DNA of 64,000 bases. Origin: CBDDLJ01 sp965230635 (GTDB lineage Bacteria; Pseudomonadota; Gammaproteobacteria; UBA1113). Under the pieces are notes generated by a model, which saw only the letters and a program-made list of their open reading frames with translations, was not told the origin of the DNA and did not search any database. Below, one piece after another: positions 46,074 through 54,181 of this stretch. The stretch lies in assembly GCA_965230635.1 (NCBI GenBank), contig CBDDLJ010000016.1, positions 310,001-374,000 of the forward strand. Reading direction: 5' to 3'. The translations under genes were made by a program, and so were the position numbers. Each line of letters begins with the position of its first letter. Position 1 is the stretch's first letter.

Positions 46074-47828
46074 TTAGAAATTCATCATAGTTGGCTTTTC
46101 TGACCTATTTTCTGTTGCTGTTTGCGATAACAGTCGGAGACAATCCTTAGTCAACTCTTTAGAAAATTTCATTTTTTGAAATACACGATGAAATAAATTC
46201 TGCGTTTGATCAACAAGTGGTTGATAACCATCCTGTGTGAGTTGATCTGTAAAATGTTTCAGCAGTTCAGACGGTTTGGTTTTAAGCGCTGGTTGTTTTA
46301 AATTATCATAAGCTGTTTGCACCAATGTTTGAAGTTTTGATAGTTCAACCCCGTAGTCAATAGCGATTAACGCCATTGCAATTGGCGTACTGACATCTTT
46401 ATAGTTTTCTTTATGCCAGTGGATACCATCCGCGTGGTTTGTAAAATCTAAAGAATGTGTTTTAGTAAATAAACTTAGATCTAGAGTGAAGCTATGATGA
46501 AATACAGATGCAACCTCATTCCAAGCTGTATTTAACATATCATAACCTTTTGTTACATTGTTATCGGTAAACAGCCCAAATGCTTGAAAGAAAGCAGGAT
46601 TAATTAAATGTAAGAAGTTAACAGGTAGATACTGTGTTAATGAGGCAAAGTTATTTATGAGAGTATCTATCATATTAAAACCAGTCAGCTCGCCGCTATT
46701 TAACTTTGATAACATATCAGTTGCCTCTGTATAGCCATATTTCGACATGCTCGCAAGCGCTGCTTCTAAGTTACCTTCTGCTAAATATTCAGCGGCTGAT
46801 AGTTCACCAGGTTTTTTATAGTAAAGTGCATGTATTTTATTCCATGCTTCATGGAGCTTAATGACTTCAGGATTGGATAGTTTCGAAGCTTCGTATAGTT
46901 TCATATAAGCAGTGATTTTGTCGTAAAAACTAAGGTGAAACTCTGTTTTTAATGCTTTTATCTCAGTTTTATTTATTGCTTCATCATCTTCAATAGCTTT
47001 TATGATTTTTTCTGAGATCGTTTTGCCAATAGTCACATATGCATGACTGTGTGCTAATCGGATATTGAGACTGTAAATTTGAATTGACATTTTAAGCAAG
47101 GATGCATCGATTCCGTGTTTAAACCAGTGCTTAAAAATATCAATGGACGCTCTACCATAGCCTTTATTTTTTGACAAGTATTCGCATGTTTTATTCAGCA
47201 TTTCATCTGACATGTCATCATTGCCTTTTAATTTATCCAAATATTGGCTGCCATCAAGAATAATTCGTGTTGGCCGCTGATCTTGACGCAAATCATTCAC
47301 ACCAAGATGGGTAATGATAGTATCAGGCAGTGATTTCAGATTTCGCAAGAAAATAGGATCTTGTTTAGCCGAGTTTTGTGTTGTTTCAATGCTAGAGAAA
47401 CCTAATGCTCTTTTTCCATTGTGGCAAAAGTCTCGGTTGATGACGATAGGCATATAATCTTTGTATTTTAGGCTGAGTAATCCTCGTAAAATAGTAGAGT
47501 CAGCTGTTGTTTCTAATTGCTTTTTTATTAAATTAACTGTTTCTTGAGTGGCTTCAAGGGCTGCGAATAGACGATCAGAAAGTAATTGATTAGTTTTTTT
47601 AGCTTGCAGATAGACATGTAGAAATTTTTCTAGAAAAAATTGATTTGCATGTTGCTGTAAATATTTTTCAATACGCACATAATACGGTTTTTCCCAATAT
47701 GAACTTTCGATGCTGATACTGTCAAATAAGCCACCAAATTTACATCCTCGTGCAATGGAATGTCCTAGAGTAACTAAGTGACGTTTTTGTTGGTATGGCA
47801 TTTCTGGTTTCTTGCTTTTTTTCTTCAT
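46074..47828 (-). CDS. SGNH/GDSL hydrolase-like protein with a large helical insertion
   Basis: A 584-aa protein of no recognised family, but three SGNH hydrolase blocks can be read. A block I-like motif LGHSIARG has Ser24 as candidate nucleophile (His replaces the usual Asp of GDS). Block III is HLGVND (Asn178), and block V is ADGIHWHKENY with Asp467 and His470. The 290 residues between blocks III and V are predicted helical, far longer than in ordinary SGNH enzymes (about 200 aa in total). No signal peptide; the N-terminus is Lys-rich. It may be a secreted esterase or lipase-type effector, but this is inference, and the altered block I leaves activity uncertain. Confidence 0.7.
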   Translation of the reverse strand: MKKKSKKPEMPYQQKRHLVTLGHSIARGCKFGGLFDSISIESSYWEKPYYVRIEKYLQQHANQFFLEKFLHVYLQAKKTNQLLSDRLFAALEATQETVNLIKKQLETTADSTILRGLLSLKYKDYMPIVINRDFCHNGKRALGFSSIETTQNSAKQDPIFLRNLKSLPDTIITHLGVNDLRQDQRPTRIILDGSQYLDKLKGNDDMSDEMLNKTCEYLSKNKGYGRASIDIFKHWFKHGIDASLLKMSIQIYSLNIRLAHSHAYVTIGKTISEKIIKAIEDDEAINKTEIKALKTEFHLSFYDKITAYMKLYEASKLSNPEVIKLHEAWNKIHALYYKKPGELSAAEYLAEGNLEAALASMSKYGYTEATDMLSKLNSGELTGFNMIDTLINNFASLTQYLPVNFLHLINPAFFQAFGLFTDNNVTKGYDMLNTAWNEVASVFHHSFTLDLSLFTKTHSLDFTNHADGIHWHKENYKDVSTPIAMALIAIDYGVELSKLQTLVQTAYDNLKQPALKTKPSELLKHFTDQLTQDGYQPLVDQTQNLFHRVFQKMKFSKELTKDCLRLLSQTATENRSEKPTMMNF

Positions 47829-47926
47829 ATTTCATTGTCCTTCTTTTTATGATTAAATTTGCGTGTAAATGCTTCTCAGCAATATCACGTTATGATTGAG
47901 ATTAATCCGAGTTCATTTCATGTTCA

Positions 47927-48244
47927 TTATATTTCGTTCACAAGTGATGCCTCTGATAGCGATCCTTGATAATCGATTTTTTTTATCCGATAATAGATGA
48001 TTAACAAGGTCGTAATTCCACAAGCGACAATACTGATGCCATAACCAAGTACAAGGATGATATCCTTAGTAAAATAACCATGCCAAATAGTGAATACCTT
48101 AATTAAACAAAAACCAACGAAGGTCAATAATGAAACATCATTTGAATGCTTTTTTTTAAGTAGCAGCAGAATTTGAGGGATAAATAAAGCAGCATTGATA
48201 AATAATCCTGCGCTAAAAGTAAAGTCAACTATGGTTTCTAACAT
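47927..48244 (-). CDS. SemiSWEET-type PQ-loop transporter
   Basis: A 105-aa membrane protein with three predicted membrane segments and the PQ-loop motif FIPQILLLLKKKHSNDVS (Pro23-Gln24) in the first. This is the size and pattern of bacterial SemiSWEETs, which dimerise to move small sugars. The last 20 residues are polar. It is a single gene in an accessory region; the substrate is unknown. Confidence 0.85.
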   Translation of the reverse strand: MLETIVDFTFSAGLFINAALFIPQILLLLKKKHSNDVSLLTFVGFCLIKVFTIWHGYFTKDIILVLGYGISIVACGITTLLIIYYRIKKIDYQGSLSEASLVNEI

Positions 48245-48404
48245 AATTTCCTCCTAAATTTTATAGTAGAACTATAATATCACGTAATGCCAATGCCACA
48301 AAAAGATTCTTTAGAGATTGCCACGACATAGTTTTATATGTCAGGCTATTTTTGTTTAATAAAAAAGCAAACACTGTTTTGTTTTTGCTTGCTTATTAAC
48401 AAGT

Positions 48405-48608
48405 TTAGTTAATTAGTTCAATTTTTTGTTCATCAAATACAATGACTAAATCTTTTGCGATAGCTTTTCCCAAAGCAATGCCATAAGCGGCATAATATTG
48501 TTTATTTTTTTTCGTTTGAATGAAATTAATAGTCTGGCCTTTTGTTAATTTTTTATTGTTTTCTTTGATAAGCTGGTATAAGTCTAATTGATTAATGTCA
48601 TTTAACAT
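48405..48608 (-). CDS. Small hypothetical protein beside the repressor
   Basis: 67 aa from ATG 48608, chosen for the upstream GAGG; an ATG at 48620 overlaps that site. Unknown family. The sequence is charged, with a short helix and strands (YYAAYGIALGKAIAKDLVIVF). It begins 24 bases after the repressor gene on the same strand, so the two are probably one operon. Confidence 0.6.
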   Translation of the reverse strand: MLNDINQLDLYQLIKENNKKLTKGQTINFIQTKKNKQYYAAYGIALGKAIAKDLVIVFDEQKIELIN

Positions 48609-48632
48609 AATAAACCTCACATGAATCTGTCG

Positions 48633-49292
48633 TTATGTTTTTACATTAACACGAATGACAATGCCTATTATTTGATAGGGTGCCTCTGGTGTTAATTCCA
48701 TTTTTTCACTTCCATCTAGTGAAATAAGCCATGGGCTATTAGAACCTTTATGGATTAAATATTTTTTAATAATGACTTTTTTACTGCCATGTTGGCGAAG
48801 TACGACTAAATTATTATGTTCAGGTTTTTTTATTAAATCAACAACGAAAATAGAGCCTGGATTGAATACAGGTTCTAAATGTTCATGGGAAAGAAACGCG
48901 ATGGTTCCAGGTGATGATTTTGGTACACTTATACTAACCATACCGATGCGTTCACCATCAAAATTTTCCATTTGATAAAGAGGTAAATCTTTGGGTTTGT
49001 CTTCAAGAATAATTCGTTCATCAATCTTTGAGACATTGTTACCCCACTGCACTAAGTCATCAAGGCTAATGGAGAATCCTTCGTTAATGAAGAATGTAGT
49101 AATTTTTAATAGTGTATCGATGCGCGGGTTGGTGACATCGCCATTTAATAGACGTCTAATTAACGAACGATCAACATTAATACATTTTGCCAGTTTATAA
49201 GTGGTAAAATTATCATTGTCTCGACGGTTTTTTGCGCGAATCAGATCTTCAATGGCAATACCTAAATCAATACTGTTTGCTAAAGCTGTCAT
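48633..49292 (-). CDS. XRE-family transcriptional regulator with S24-like domain
   Basis: A 219-aa repressor-like protein. An N-terminal helix-turn-helix (about residues 25-60: TTYKLAKCINVDRSLIRRLL) is joined to a C-terminal LexA/CI-type S24 domain. That domain has lost the usual nucleophile: where S24 proteins have GDSMEP, this one has HEHLEP, so Ser is replaced by His, while the Lys region (VIIKKYL) remains. Self-cleavage is therefore unlikely. ATG 49292 is preferred (GGAG nine bases upstream); a TTG lies at 49298. It is divergent from the glycine-zipper genes, and palindromes between them are candidate operators. Confidence 0.85.
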   Translation of the reverse strand: MTALANSIDLGIAIEDLIRAKNRRDNDNFTTYKLAKCINVDRSLIRRLLNGDVTNPRIDTLLKITTFFINEGFSISLDDLVQWGNNVSKIDERIILEDKPKDLPLYQMENFDGERIGMVSISVPKSSPGTIAFLSHEHLEPVFNPGSIFVVDLIKKPEHNNLVVLRQHGSKKVIIKKYLIHKGSNSPWLISLDGSEKMELTPEAPYQIIGIVIRVNVKT

Positions 49293-49454
49293 AACCAATG
49301 GCTCCTAATATTTTTTAATGTCTCTAGCATAACAGAGAACGTAGCAAAAAAGCAACGTCAAAATGTTTTTATAGTTTAAAAAAGCACTTTATTGTACATA
49401 ATTTAGTCTAAAATAAACTTTTTTTAAAAAATATCAATTTTTTTCAAAAAAACA

Positions 49455-49470
49455 GTTGCATTAATGCAAC
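49455..49470. promoter_or_regulatory. 16-bp perfect palindrome, candidate operator
   Basis: GTTGCATTAATGCAAC is a perfect inverted repeat in the divergent region between the XRE regulator and the genes at 49617. Such a site fits a dimeric helix-turn-helix repressor. A second inverted repeat, AAATTGTAA/TTACAATTT, lies at about 49507-49536. Confidence 0.5.
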
Positions 49471-49486
49471 GTTTCTTGTTAACGTA

Positions 49487-49516
49487 TTGTCAATGATAAC
49501 GATTTTAAATTGTAAT
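49487..49516 (+). promoter_or_regulatory. Candidate promoter of the glycine-zipper gene pair
   Basis: TTGTCA (49487-49492) and TGTAAT (49511-49516), 18 bases apart, about 100 bases before the first gene and adjacent to the candidate operator palindrome. Match to consensus only. Confidence 0.35.
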
Positions 49517-49616
49517 AATTCATTTTTTTACAATTTGTTTGATTATCAAACCTGTTTGAAAATTAACTATTTTCAAGGATGGTGATGAATAACAGTAATC
49601 AAAAGGGGAGAATGTT

Positions 49617-49958
49617 ATGCCAAATACGCTGAATAAACAGTTTTTATCTCATGTGAAATCTAGTAATGGCAGCATGATAAATCATGTTGTCAATGCAGCC
49701 TGCATTGGTGCCATTGTCAATGGGATGTTAGGTTTCATCATTGGATTACAAGCAGGTAAAGTCGGTGCCTTTGTAGGGTTAGTACTTGGTTCATTGCTTG
49801 GAGCAATTTTTTTAGGCGTATTGTTGTTATATCTCGATATGAATAGTAATACATCTTTTAGAAAGTGGTTAAAGCAAAGAAAGTTGGACTTAACAGGTTA
49901 TGTTGAAAATAATCTGTTTCGAAGAAAAAGTTTATCTGTCAAGCAAAAGGAGAAGTAG
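49617..49958 (+). CDS. Small membrane protein with glycine-rich hairpin
   Basis: A 113-aa protein with two hydrophobic, Gly-rich segments (about residues 26-48 and 52-75: GAIVNGMLGFIIGLQAGKVG and LVLGSLLGAIFLGVLLLYL), then a basic tail rich in Lys and Arg. Unknown family. It has a good ribosome-binding site (AAAGGGGAG). The next gene starts two bases after its stop, so they form a two-gene operon divergent from the XRE regulator. It may be a pore-forming or bacteriocin-like small protein; this is inference. Confidence 0.65.
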   Translation: MPNTLNKQFLSHVKSSNGSMINHVVNAACIGAIVNGMLGFIIGLQAGKVGAFVGLVLGSLLGAIFLGVLLLYLDMNSNTSFRKWLKQRKLDLTGYVENNLFRRKSLSVKQKEK

Positions 49959-49960
49959 TT

Positions 49961-50401
49961 ATGGGTGTACTAAATATAATAGGTGTTAAACGTAGTAAAA
50001 AGACCATGAGTATTCCGGTCATATTGGGATTAACGCGTTCTAACAAAACGGATGAGCAATTGCAGGCAATTGCCAATCAAAAGATTATTCGTGGAACAGA
50101 GTTAATAAATAGAACGGTAAAAACAGCAGGTCTATGTGCGAAAGTAGGTGGTGCTGTTGGTATTGTTATTGGCTTGGGTGTTGGCTCAGCTGTTTCAGCT
50201 CCAGTTGGTATTATTGTTGGTGCAACAGTTGGCGCTGGAATAACAATTGTTCCTAATGTATATAAACGTGCATCTAGGCGAGCAGCTAAACGTGAGATAG
50301 CTGCAAGAAAAGCAGCAGTGGCTAATGATGTCAATACTGACAAAGAGGTGAGTTGTTGTGACATTGTTAACAATAAGCAAAACCCAAAGCCAGCGATATA
50401 G
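49961..50401 (+). CDS. Glycine-zipper protein
   Basis: A 146-aa protein with a glycine-zipper membrane hairpin in the middle (about residues 62-95: GGAVGIVIGLGVGSAVSAP then VGIIVGATVGAGITIV), followed by a basic, Ala-rich helix (RASRRAAKREIAARKAA) and a polar tail with CC. No family recognised. Coupled to the upstream small membrane gene. Its last 14 codons and the following terminator are duplicated at 51556-51655. Confidence 0.65.
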   Translation: MGVLNIIGVKRSKKTMSIPVILGLTRSNKTDEQLQAIANQKIIRGTELINRTVKTAGLCAKVGGAVGIVIGLGVGSAVSAPVGIIVGATVGAGITIVPNVYKRASRRAAKREIAARKAAVANDVNTDKEVSCCDIVNNKQNPKPAI

Positions 50402-50417
50402 TCAGCGTTGGATTGTG

Positions 50418-50458
50418 GCCCCGATAGTTGTTTTATTATCGGGGCTTCTTTATTTTTC
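50418..50458 (+). terminator. Intrinsic terminator after the glycine-zipper gene
   Basis: The 9-bp perfect stem GCCCCGATA/TATCGGGGC with a 10-base loop is followed by TTCTTTATTTTT. The T-rich tract on the right side only indicates forward-strand use. Confidence 0.9.
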
Positions 50459-50471
50459 TTCGTGCAATATT

Positions 50472-50770
50472 TTACACTTTTAATTCTTGAGCATTAACAG
50501 AATGATTTGCCAATTCGTTTTCAGAGTCACTATCAGAATCACTTTGATTAATAAATATTGATAATCGTTCATTTTGTGTGGAATAGGCTTGCTGTGAGTG
50601 AGATTTGTCTGTCTCTTTTTTATTAGACTTTTTCGACAATACGGATGTTCTTTTAGTTTTAAATAACGCTCCTATTTTATAAAATGAACTATGTATATCT
50701 TCTTGGCGCAATTCATTGACACCGGTTTTACAGGTGGAGCCAGACTTAAATGCTGTACTAATGGGAGCAG
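50472..50770 (-). pseudogene. Truncated 3' fragment of the 703-aa membrane protein gene
   Basis: The translation (RQEDIHSSFYKIGALFKTKR onward, ending NSVNAQELKV-like NHSVNAQELKV) matches the last 80-100 residues of the gene at 51669-53780 with few substitutions. The rest of the gene is missing: homology ends near 50770 and unrelated sequence follows. No ribosome-binding site. It is a by-product of the 412-bp duplication. Confidence 0.9.
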
Positions 50771-50902
50771 CATGAGAAAAACAGAAAAAAAAGTATTGTC
50801 ATTCTCTTAAAGTAAGTCAATTCTGATAGTTATTATGTATTCTTGCTATGTTAGCTGGGTTTATTAAAAGATATTAATCTTACTTTAAATAGTGAAGAAG
50901 GC

Positions 50903-51517
50903 ATGGTTGACAAGAGCAGTCCTGAGAGAGATGAGACTGCAGAAGGCAGATCGCCAGACTGCGTAGTAGATCTTCAAAGCTTAAATACTAATAAGATCAA
51001 ACTTAAAGTTGATGAATATATTAAATCTGGAAGTACTTATCACCTAATAGGACGTAATCGTTTCTTTAAAAAACTCGGGACAAATAGTTGTAGTGGTTTA
51101 GCCTATGACTTACTTATTCATGGAGGCATAAAAAAATTTATTGACAGCCGCCATTTTGTAACAGATAATATCGTTGTCACACCAAATAATCTTGTGCTTT
51201 TTGTACAAGAAGCTGCTAAAAATGAAAAAAACAAACAGAAGAAAGTGAAATTAAAGATTTTTAGAGTTAACAAAAAGGGGGAAGTAATGTTCCGTTTTTT
51301 TAGACATATAAAGACAGAGATGAGTTATAGCAGGGCATTTAGAGAAGCTCTTAACCTCTCGAAGCAGGGGAACAAAAAAGAGGCTTTTGGTCAACTTAAT
51401 CTTTTATTAAAAGAACATCCAGCAGATCCTTATTTAAGGCACCAGCTATTGATGTTAGGAGAAGAACTAGAGCAGCCTGTTGAATTGCCAGAAATATTAA
51501 TATCACAAAAAAAATAA
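50903..51517 (+). CDS. Hypothetical protein inside the repeat-flanked insert
   Basis: 204 aa of unknown family. Near the N-terminus is GTNSCSGLAYDLLIHGGIKK, where an Asn-x-Cys before a helix recalls the nucleophile helix of papain-like folds (weak, inference). The C-terminal part (SRAFREALNLSKQGNKKEAF, then LNLLLKEHP) looks like a TPR-type helical pair. The ribosome-binding sequence GAAGAAGG is almost touching ATG 50903, and the frame is open upstream to a TAG about 50 bases earlier without another good start, so the 5' end may be truncated. It lies between the two 412-bp repeats. Confidence 0.55.
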   Translation: MVDKSSPERDETAEGRSPDCVVDLQSLNTNKIKLKVDEYIKSGSTYHLIGRNRFFKKLGTNSCSGLAYDLLIHGGIKKFIDSRHFVTDNIVVTPNNLVLFVQEAAKNEKNKQKKVKLKIFRVNKKGEVMFRFFRHIKTEMSYSRAFREALNLSKQGNKKEAFGQLNLLLKEHPADPYLRHQLLMLGEELEQPVELPEILISQKK

Positions 51518-51555
51518 AATATTTGAAGTTAATATATGGAAGTCATGACGTAGGT

Positions 51556-51967
51556 TGACATTGTTAACAATAAGCAAAACCCAAAGCCAGCGATATAGTC
51601 AGCGTTGGATTGTGGCCCCGATAGTTGTTTTATTATCGGGGCTTCTTTATTTTTCCTCTTACAATATTTTATACTTTTAATTCTTGAGCATTAACAGAAT
51701 GATTTGCCAATTCGTTTTCAGAGTCACTGTCAGAATCACTTTGATTAATAAATATTGATAATCGTCCATTGTGTGTGGAAGAGGCTTGCTTTGAGCGAGA
51801 TTTGTCTGTCTCTTTTTTATTAGACTTTTTCGACAATACGGATGTTCTTTTGGTTTTAAATAACGCTCCTATTTTATAAGATGAACTATGTATATCTTCT
51901 TGGCGCAATTCATCGACACCGGTTTTACAGGCGGAGCCAGACTTAAATGCTGCACTAATGGCAGCAA
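51556..51967. repeat. 412-bp direct repeat, copy B
   Basis: Second copy of 50359-50770. Its first 43 bases repeat the 3' end of the glycine-zipper gene without the rest of that gene. The remainder continues into the intact 703-aa membrane protein gene. Confidence 0.9.
51615..51655 (+). terminator. Duplicated intrinsic terminator
   Basis: Same stem GCCCCGATA/TATCGGGGC and T-rich tract as at 50418-50458. Here it would end transcription of the insert gene at 50903-51517. Confidence 0.85.
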
Positions 51968-53780
51968 TGCCAGTTGCTGCTGTTATGCCTAATTGCATGC
52001 CAACCCAATTAAACGTTCTTTGTATTTTGCTGGAGCCACCAGCACTGAACAGGCCAGAAGCCAAGGCGTTTGCGGCAACAGCTGCATATAAAAACCCATA
52101 GGCAATATAGAGTCCTGCTTGCTTTATTTTAAATGCTTGTTTTGCTTGTTGATCTTGTTTCATCTGTTGAGCACTCTTTTTGACAGGAGCAGATATTTTT
52201 TTACTATGAGATTCCGCTGTGATTTCTGAAGGCAATTCTTTTTTTCGAGAAAATGCTTGTGAGAAAAAATGCACTATTGAATTACCTACCGTCAATCCCT
52301 TACTGATGATAAATGCCATTGGTTTCACTAACACATTCTTCGCAACAGAATCAAGGAATGATCCTATATTTTTCAATGTAAAGATGTTTTCCACTGCCAG
52401 AAAGAGTGACATTGTTACTCCAACAATGACAGTTGCAGCAGCATTGCTAGTATGCATAATGCCAGTCCAGAACTGGATAGCTGTTGTTGAAAATGTACCA
52501 AATGCAGCAATACTGGTAAACACAGCAAGTAAAATAGTTGCTGGGACAATGGCTAGCAATAAGACTTTTGATAGCACAGAGGTTATTTTTTTCTGTGCAG
52601 GTAACTCTTTAAAAACATTCCATTTATTTTGAAAGAATTGTTTTAGTCCTATATCATATATTTTTTTGTAAAGCGCAATGGTATTTTTCATTAAGCTCAC
52701 CAGAGTGCTTAACATTAACATAGCGATACACTGTATTGTTGTTATAGCAACAAAAGCGCCAACTGTTGCCAAAACAGCCATTGCAATAGGTACGGCTGTG
52801 ACGGGTAAATAACCCAGCCCAGTTAACTGAGTTGGGATTGAGAGAAAAGACATAAACGTGATAATGCCGATGGTGATTCCATTGGCATAGGCTAACAACA
52901 TAAAAAATGGAGTGACAGCGTATTTTAAAAATGCTTTCCCAGCAGGTGATTCCACATCATCAGCAATTTTGCAAGTAAATTCTTTATCATAGAAAAAATT
53001 TACCATGAGTGATTTTGTTGGCCGGTGAACTAATGCCTTGTTGGTAATTAATGTTGCTATCCCTAAGCCGAGTGCTAAGGGAATAGCAACAGCGGGATTA
53101 GAGAAAAGCACAAGAATAGCCACGATATTCACTGTCATAGAGCCTATGGCAAACATCCAGCTAAATCCACCAAATAAAGCACTGTGTTTATTCTTATAAT
53201 CATGTCTTTTTTGTTTTTCCTGGCGTCTTTCTTTTTCTTTTATATTGTCTTCCGTGTTATAAGAAATAACATAGTTTGTTTTTTTTACACCATTGATTTT
53301 TTCTATGTCTTTTCGAATACACATTTCTCCACCAATTTTTTGGCTAAGGTGGTTAATATGACGTTTTAATGGAGTAATAAATAACAATAGCTTTTTAGCG
53401 TCAGGAATTTTGTCAAGTTTCTCTTTGTGTTCGCCAGAGGGGTGGGCGACATGGATCAATCCATTTGCTAAACTTTCTAGAAATTTTTTTGCTCTTTGCT
53501 TATCAGACTCATAGCTGATGTTAGAAAAGAATTCATTATAGTATGATCTTACTAAATTCATACCACCAAATCGGTATAGTAAGTCAATTATCTTATATAA
53601 ATCTTTGTCTATACCTTTTTTATAAAATAACAATCGGATAGGATGGTTAATATAATCATCAAAGGTTTTTTTCCATAGTGCATATTGGCCTATAATACTT
53701 TTATCATTATTACCGGCAGTCTGAGACAATAATGCTAATTTTTCTTCGTTAGAGTTTGATTTTACAATAATTTTTGTCAT
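51669..53780 (-). CDS. Multi-spanning membrane protein of unknown function
   Basis: A 703-aa protein with no recognised family. The first 200 residues are soluble and helical, ending in a strongly charged stretch (KEKERRQEKQKRHDYKNKH). About eight membrane segments follow between residues 205 and 480, then a Lys/Gln-rich linker, another one or two segments (about 560-620), and a polar tail with an acidic SDSDSDSE run. Such architecture, without transporter motifs, is seen in membrane-inserting effectors of intracellular bacteria; inference only. Its 3' end is duplicated at 50472-50770, and a MITE copy lies about 100 bases upstream of its start. Confidence 0.75.
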   Translation of the reverse strand: MTKIIVKSNSNEEKLALLSQTAGNNDKSIIGQYALWKKTFDDYINHPIRLLFYKKGIDKDLYKIIDLLYRFGGMNLVRSYYNEFFSNISYESDKQRAKKFLESLANGLIHVAHPSGEHKEKLDKIPDAKKLLLFITPLKRHINHLSQKIGGEMCIRKDIEKINGVKKTNYVISYNTEDNIKEKERRQEKQKRHDYKNKHSALFGGFSWMFAIGSMTVNIVAILVLFSNPAVAIPLALGLGIATLITNKALVHRPTKSLMVNFFYDKEFTCKIADDVESPAGKAFLKYAVTPFFMLLAYANGITIGIITFMSFLSIPTQLTGLGYLPVTAVPIAMAVLATVGAFVAITTIQCIAMLMLSTLVSLMKNTIALYKKIYDIGLKQFFQNKWNVFKELPAQKKITSVLSKVLLLAIVPATILLAVFTSIAAFGTFSTTAIQFWTGIMHTSNAAATVIVGVTMSLFLAVENIFTLKNIGSFLDSVAKNVLVKPMAFIISKGLTVGNSIVHFFSQAFSRKKELPSEITAESHSKKISAPVKKSAQQMKQDQQAKQAFKIKQAGLYIAYGFLYAAVAANALASGLFSAGGSSKIQRTFNWVGMQLGITAATGIAAISAAFKSGSACKTGVDELRQEDIHSSSYKIGALFKTKRTSVLSKKSNKKETDKSRSKQASSTHNGRLSIFINQSDSDSDSENELANHSVNAQELKV

Positions 53781-53878
53781 ATTAGTTTTTCCCCTCTAAA
53801 CATTATTTTAATATTGGCATTAAATATTTTTAGATGCTTTTATATTAGCACTTTATTCTTAAGCAAATATTAACCATA

Positions 53879-54044
53879 TTATAGCAGTTTTCAATATTAC
53901 TAAGTCATTATAAACTTCCTCTAATACGCGCTTGCTTTGTTCTTCAAAAGCTTATTTACAGTAAAGTAAAGCTCACTTTTGAAACCACGCAAGCACGCGT
54001 TATACTCGCTTATACTGGCTTAGTAATATTGAAAACTGCTATAA
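53879..54044. mobile_element. Palindromic MITE-like element, copy 3
   Basis: A 166-bp copy of the family also at 9602 and 35461. Same ends (TTATAGCAG...CTGCTATAA) and same central AAGCTTATTTACAGTAA. The arms have a few unpaired differences. It lies in the upstream region of the 703-aa membrane protein gene and next to a transposase relic. Confidence 0.85.
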
Positions 54045-54181
54045 ACCTTAGTTTTGCATGCTTTTTTAAACATATTTGTCATCATTGCTAAATAAGTTAA
54101 ATGTTCATTATGCTGTGTTTTTGATCCATAATTCTTGCTTAGCTTTCCCCCGGTAATTTTTTCAGCAAACTTATCAATCCT

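Larger units (their letters stand above)
50359..50770. repeat. 412-bp direct repeat, copy A
   Basis: This segment is nearly identical to 51556-51967, 1197 bases downstream in direct orientation. It covers the 3' end of the glycine-zipper gene, its terminator and the 3' end of the convergent membrane-protein gene. Similarity stops abruptly near 50770. Confidence 0.9.

Noticed and set aside
52219..52632. 137-codon open frame antisense to the 703-aa membrane protein
   Set aside because: Hydrophobic segments on the coding strand often open antisense frames. The minus-strand gene is longer and has its duplicated 3' end as support.
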